DNA of 5,010 nucleotides from an uncultured Alphaproteobacteria bacterium (GTDB lineage: Bacteria; Pseudomonadota; Alphaproteobacteria; UBA3830), in the NCBI GenBank assembly GCA_905233775.1, contig CAJOEB010000071.1:1-5010 (forward strand). Direction: 5' to 3'. How positions within the stretch are numbered: the first letter of the stretch is position 1; each line of letters begins with the position of its first letter. Shown here piece after piece: positions 4,175 to 5,010 of the stretch. The position numbers and the translations under genes were made by a program. Below the pieces are notes generated by a model. It worked only from the letters and a program-made list of their open reading frames with translations. It did no database searches and was not told the origin of the DNA.

Positions 4175-4744
4175 ATGCAAACACAATCATTAAAAAAACG
4201 CAAATCTATCCGTCTATTGGATTACGATTATTCTCAAAATGGCATGTATTTTGTAACAATTTGTACCCAAAACAGACAATGTATTTTCGGTGAAATCAAA
4301 AACCATGAAATGATATTATCAGAAATTGGTCATATTGTCAACAATTGTTGGAACGATATTCCACAACATTTTTCGCAGGCATCATTACATGAATTTGTCA
4401 TTATGCCCGACCATATCCACGGAATCATCGAAATAAACCTCGTAGGGGCGAATCATTATTCGCCCCTAACGAATCATTATTCGCCCTCAACGAATCATTA
4501 TTCGCCATTTAATAATTCGAAACGGGTAAATAATGATTTGCCCCAACATGGAACATCACAAACGATAGGATCAATTGTGAGGGGTTTTAAAATCGGCGTT
4601 ACAAAACAAATAGGTTTTTCACCATGGCAACGTAATTATTACGAACATATCATTCGATCAGAAACCGAATATTTTAAAATTGCAAATTACATTATCGAAA
4701 ACCCATTGAAATGGAACGATAACGTCAATATGATTGCAAAATAA
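4175..4744 (+). CDS. REP-associated tyrosine transposase (RAYT, Y1/IS200-like)
   Basis: The 189-residue protein is a single-domain HUH transposase. The RAYT opening YFVTICTQNRQCIFGEI covers residues 25-41, followed by W59 and MPDHIHGI at 77-84, where His80 and His82 form the HUH metal site. IGSIVRGFK is at 131-139 and WQRNYYEHIIR at 151-161 holds the nucleophile Tyr155 or Tyr156. These enzymes nick single-stranded DNA beside REP hairpins and are usually single-copy, domesticated genes. All catalytic motifs are intact and the length is normal, so it should be active. Residues 92-112 are an unusual insertion of three NHYSP units, encoded by REP-type DNA within the gene. REP palindromes also lie directly downstream. 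It is transcribed from repeat copy 2. Confidence 0.9.
   Translation: MQTQSLKKRKSIRLLDYDYSQNGMYFVTICTQNRQCIFGEIKNHEMILSEIGHIVNNCWNDIPQHFSQASLHEFVIMPDHIHGIIEINLVGANHYSPLTNHYSPSTNHYSPFNNSKRVNNDLPQHGTSQTIGSIVRGFKIGVTKQIGFSPWQRNYYEHIIRSETEYFKIANYIIENPLKWNDNVNMIAK
4442..4468 (+). repeat. REP palindrome with GTAG foot inside the transposase gene
   Basis: GTAG (4442-4445) leads into a perfect 11-bp stem, TAGGGGCGAAT (4443-4453) with ATTCGCCCCTA (4458-4468), closed by a 4-base loop CATT. A GTAG tetranucleotide at the foot of a hairpin is the known recognition feature of RAYT/REP pairs in enterobacteria. Here it is translated as part of the transposase. Confidence 0.8.
4449..4511 (+). repeat. Three in-frame 21-bp tandem repeats
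   Basis: Units start at 4449, 4470 and 4491, each beginning with the identical 16 bases CGAATCATTATTCGCC. They encode ANHYSPL, TNHYSPS and TNHYSPF. Each unit is a shortened REP palindrome (CGAAT/ATTCG stem). The 21-base period keeps the reading frame, so repeat expansion has been tolerated within the enzyme. Confidence 0.85.
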
Positions 4745-4772
4745 ACATAAAATGATGATAAACATGGGATAA

Positions 4773-4844
4773 TTATAACGGGCAAAAAAATGTTTTTAAA
4801 CGGGCGAATATGATTATAACGGGCGAAAAATATTTCGCCCCTAC
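4773..4844. repeat. REP cluster downstream of the transposase
   Basis: TTATAACGGGC occurs at 4773-4783 and again at 4814-4824; a third half-element ACGGGCGAA is at 4800-4808. The last unit completes a palindrome, GGGCGAAA (4821-4828) with TTTCGCCC (4833-4840), loop AATA, ending in CTAC (4841-4844). On the minus strand that is GTAG before the hairpin, so this REP is inverted relative to the one in the gene. It may also end transposase transcription before purL. Confidence 0.75.
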
Positions 4845-4888
4845 AGAAAAATTATGTAAAAATCCGTAAAATATGTATGATAATTTAT

Positions 4889-4896
4889 TAATTTTG
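4889..4896 (+). promoter_or_regulatory. -7 box of the purL promoter
   Basis: TAATTTTG followed by CG matches TAnnTTTG, 20 bases before the ATG at 4917. The predicted start is about 4901, giving a leader near 16 nt. No clear TTTG -33 box is visible. Confidence 0.6.
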
Positions 4897-4916
4897 CGCC
4901 TTGAAAAATTAATACC

Positions 4917-5010
4917 ATGATAATCTTTTTCAAAACCCGTCAGAACACTGTCATCGCTGTTGAAAGCGTTGAAAATCACAATGATAACGATATCAAAAAA
5001 TTCAATTGGC
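4917..5010 (+). CDS. purL: Phosphoribosylformylglycinamidine synthase, N-terminal part (runs off the right edge)
   Basis: The first 31 residues begin MIIFFKTRQNTVIAVE and continue to DIKKFNW, matching the opening of the large single-chain FGAM synthase of Bacteroidales (MI-x-FF followed by an x-VIAV-type strand, then DI-x-KL-x-WLFG). The enzyme converts FGAR to FGAM with glutamine and ATP in purine synthesis. Only about 2-3% of the roughly 1230-residue protein is visible, so the call rests on this short match. The gene marks the right limit of the accessory stretch. Confidence 0.75.
   Translation, partial: MIIFFKTRQNTVIAVESVENHNDNDIKKFNW

Noticed and set aside
4449..4511. CRISPR array
   Set aside because: The units are 21 bp, contiguous, without spacers, and in frame within the transposase gene.
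4773..4979. 68-aa minus-strand open frame over the REP cluster and purL start
   Set aside because: It is antisense to purL and made largely of REP DNA, with no supporting signals.

Overview
The window looks like Bacteroidales chromosome (phylum Bacteroidota). Nearly every transcript start has the Bacteroidetes -7 box TAnnTTTG, two with a TTTG box exactly 19 bases upstream. Start codons lack Shine-Dalgarno sequences. The genes at both edges read as Bacteroidales versions of rplU (ribosomal protein L21) and purL (FGAM synthase). Species cannot be fixed from 5 kb.

Layout: the 5' end of rplU (1-85, minus) and the 5' end of purL (4917-5010, plus) are housekeeping genes that bracket a wholly visible accessory stretch. 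From left to right it holds a low-molecular-weight protein tyrosine phosphatase (235-699, minus), whose tail runs into an inverted repeat and a 9-bp TTAA-type repeat; a DUF262-HNH nuclease (729-1820, minus); and an EcoRI-type adenine methyltransferase (1817-2995, minus), overlapping the nuclease by ATGA. Upstream of the methyltransferase lies a leader of about 320 nt with a long rod-like RNA fold (3058-3245) and a 9-bp inverted repeat beside the start codon. Next come a small tRNA-like RNA (about 3407-3510, plus), a convergent 141-aa protein resembling phage PBECR-type nucleases (3511-3936, minus), and a RAYT/Y1 transposase (4175-4744, plus) with REP palindromes inside and downstream of its gene.

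Two possible systems stand out. (1) The methyltransferase and the DUF262-HNH nuclease form a translationally coupled operon, best read as restriction-modification or a related DNA-modification defence, with an unusually long structured leader. (2) A tRNA-mimicking small RNA faces tail to tail with a putative RNase-fold toxin. This pair lies between two 56-bp copies (50/56 identical, exactly 750 bp apart) of a bidirectional promoter. Copy 1 drives the methyltransferase operon leftward and the small RNA rightward; copy 2 drives the PBECR-like gene leftward and the transposase rightward. The promoter layout is visible in the sequence; the functional links are inference.
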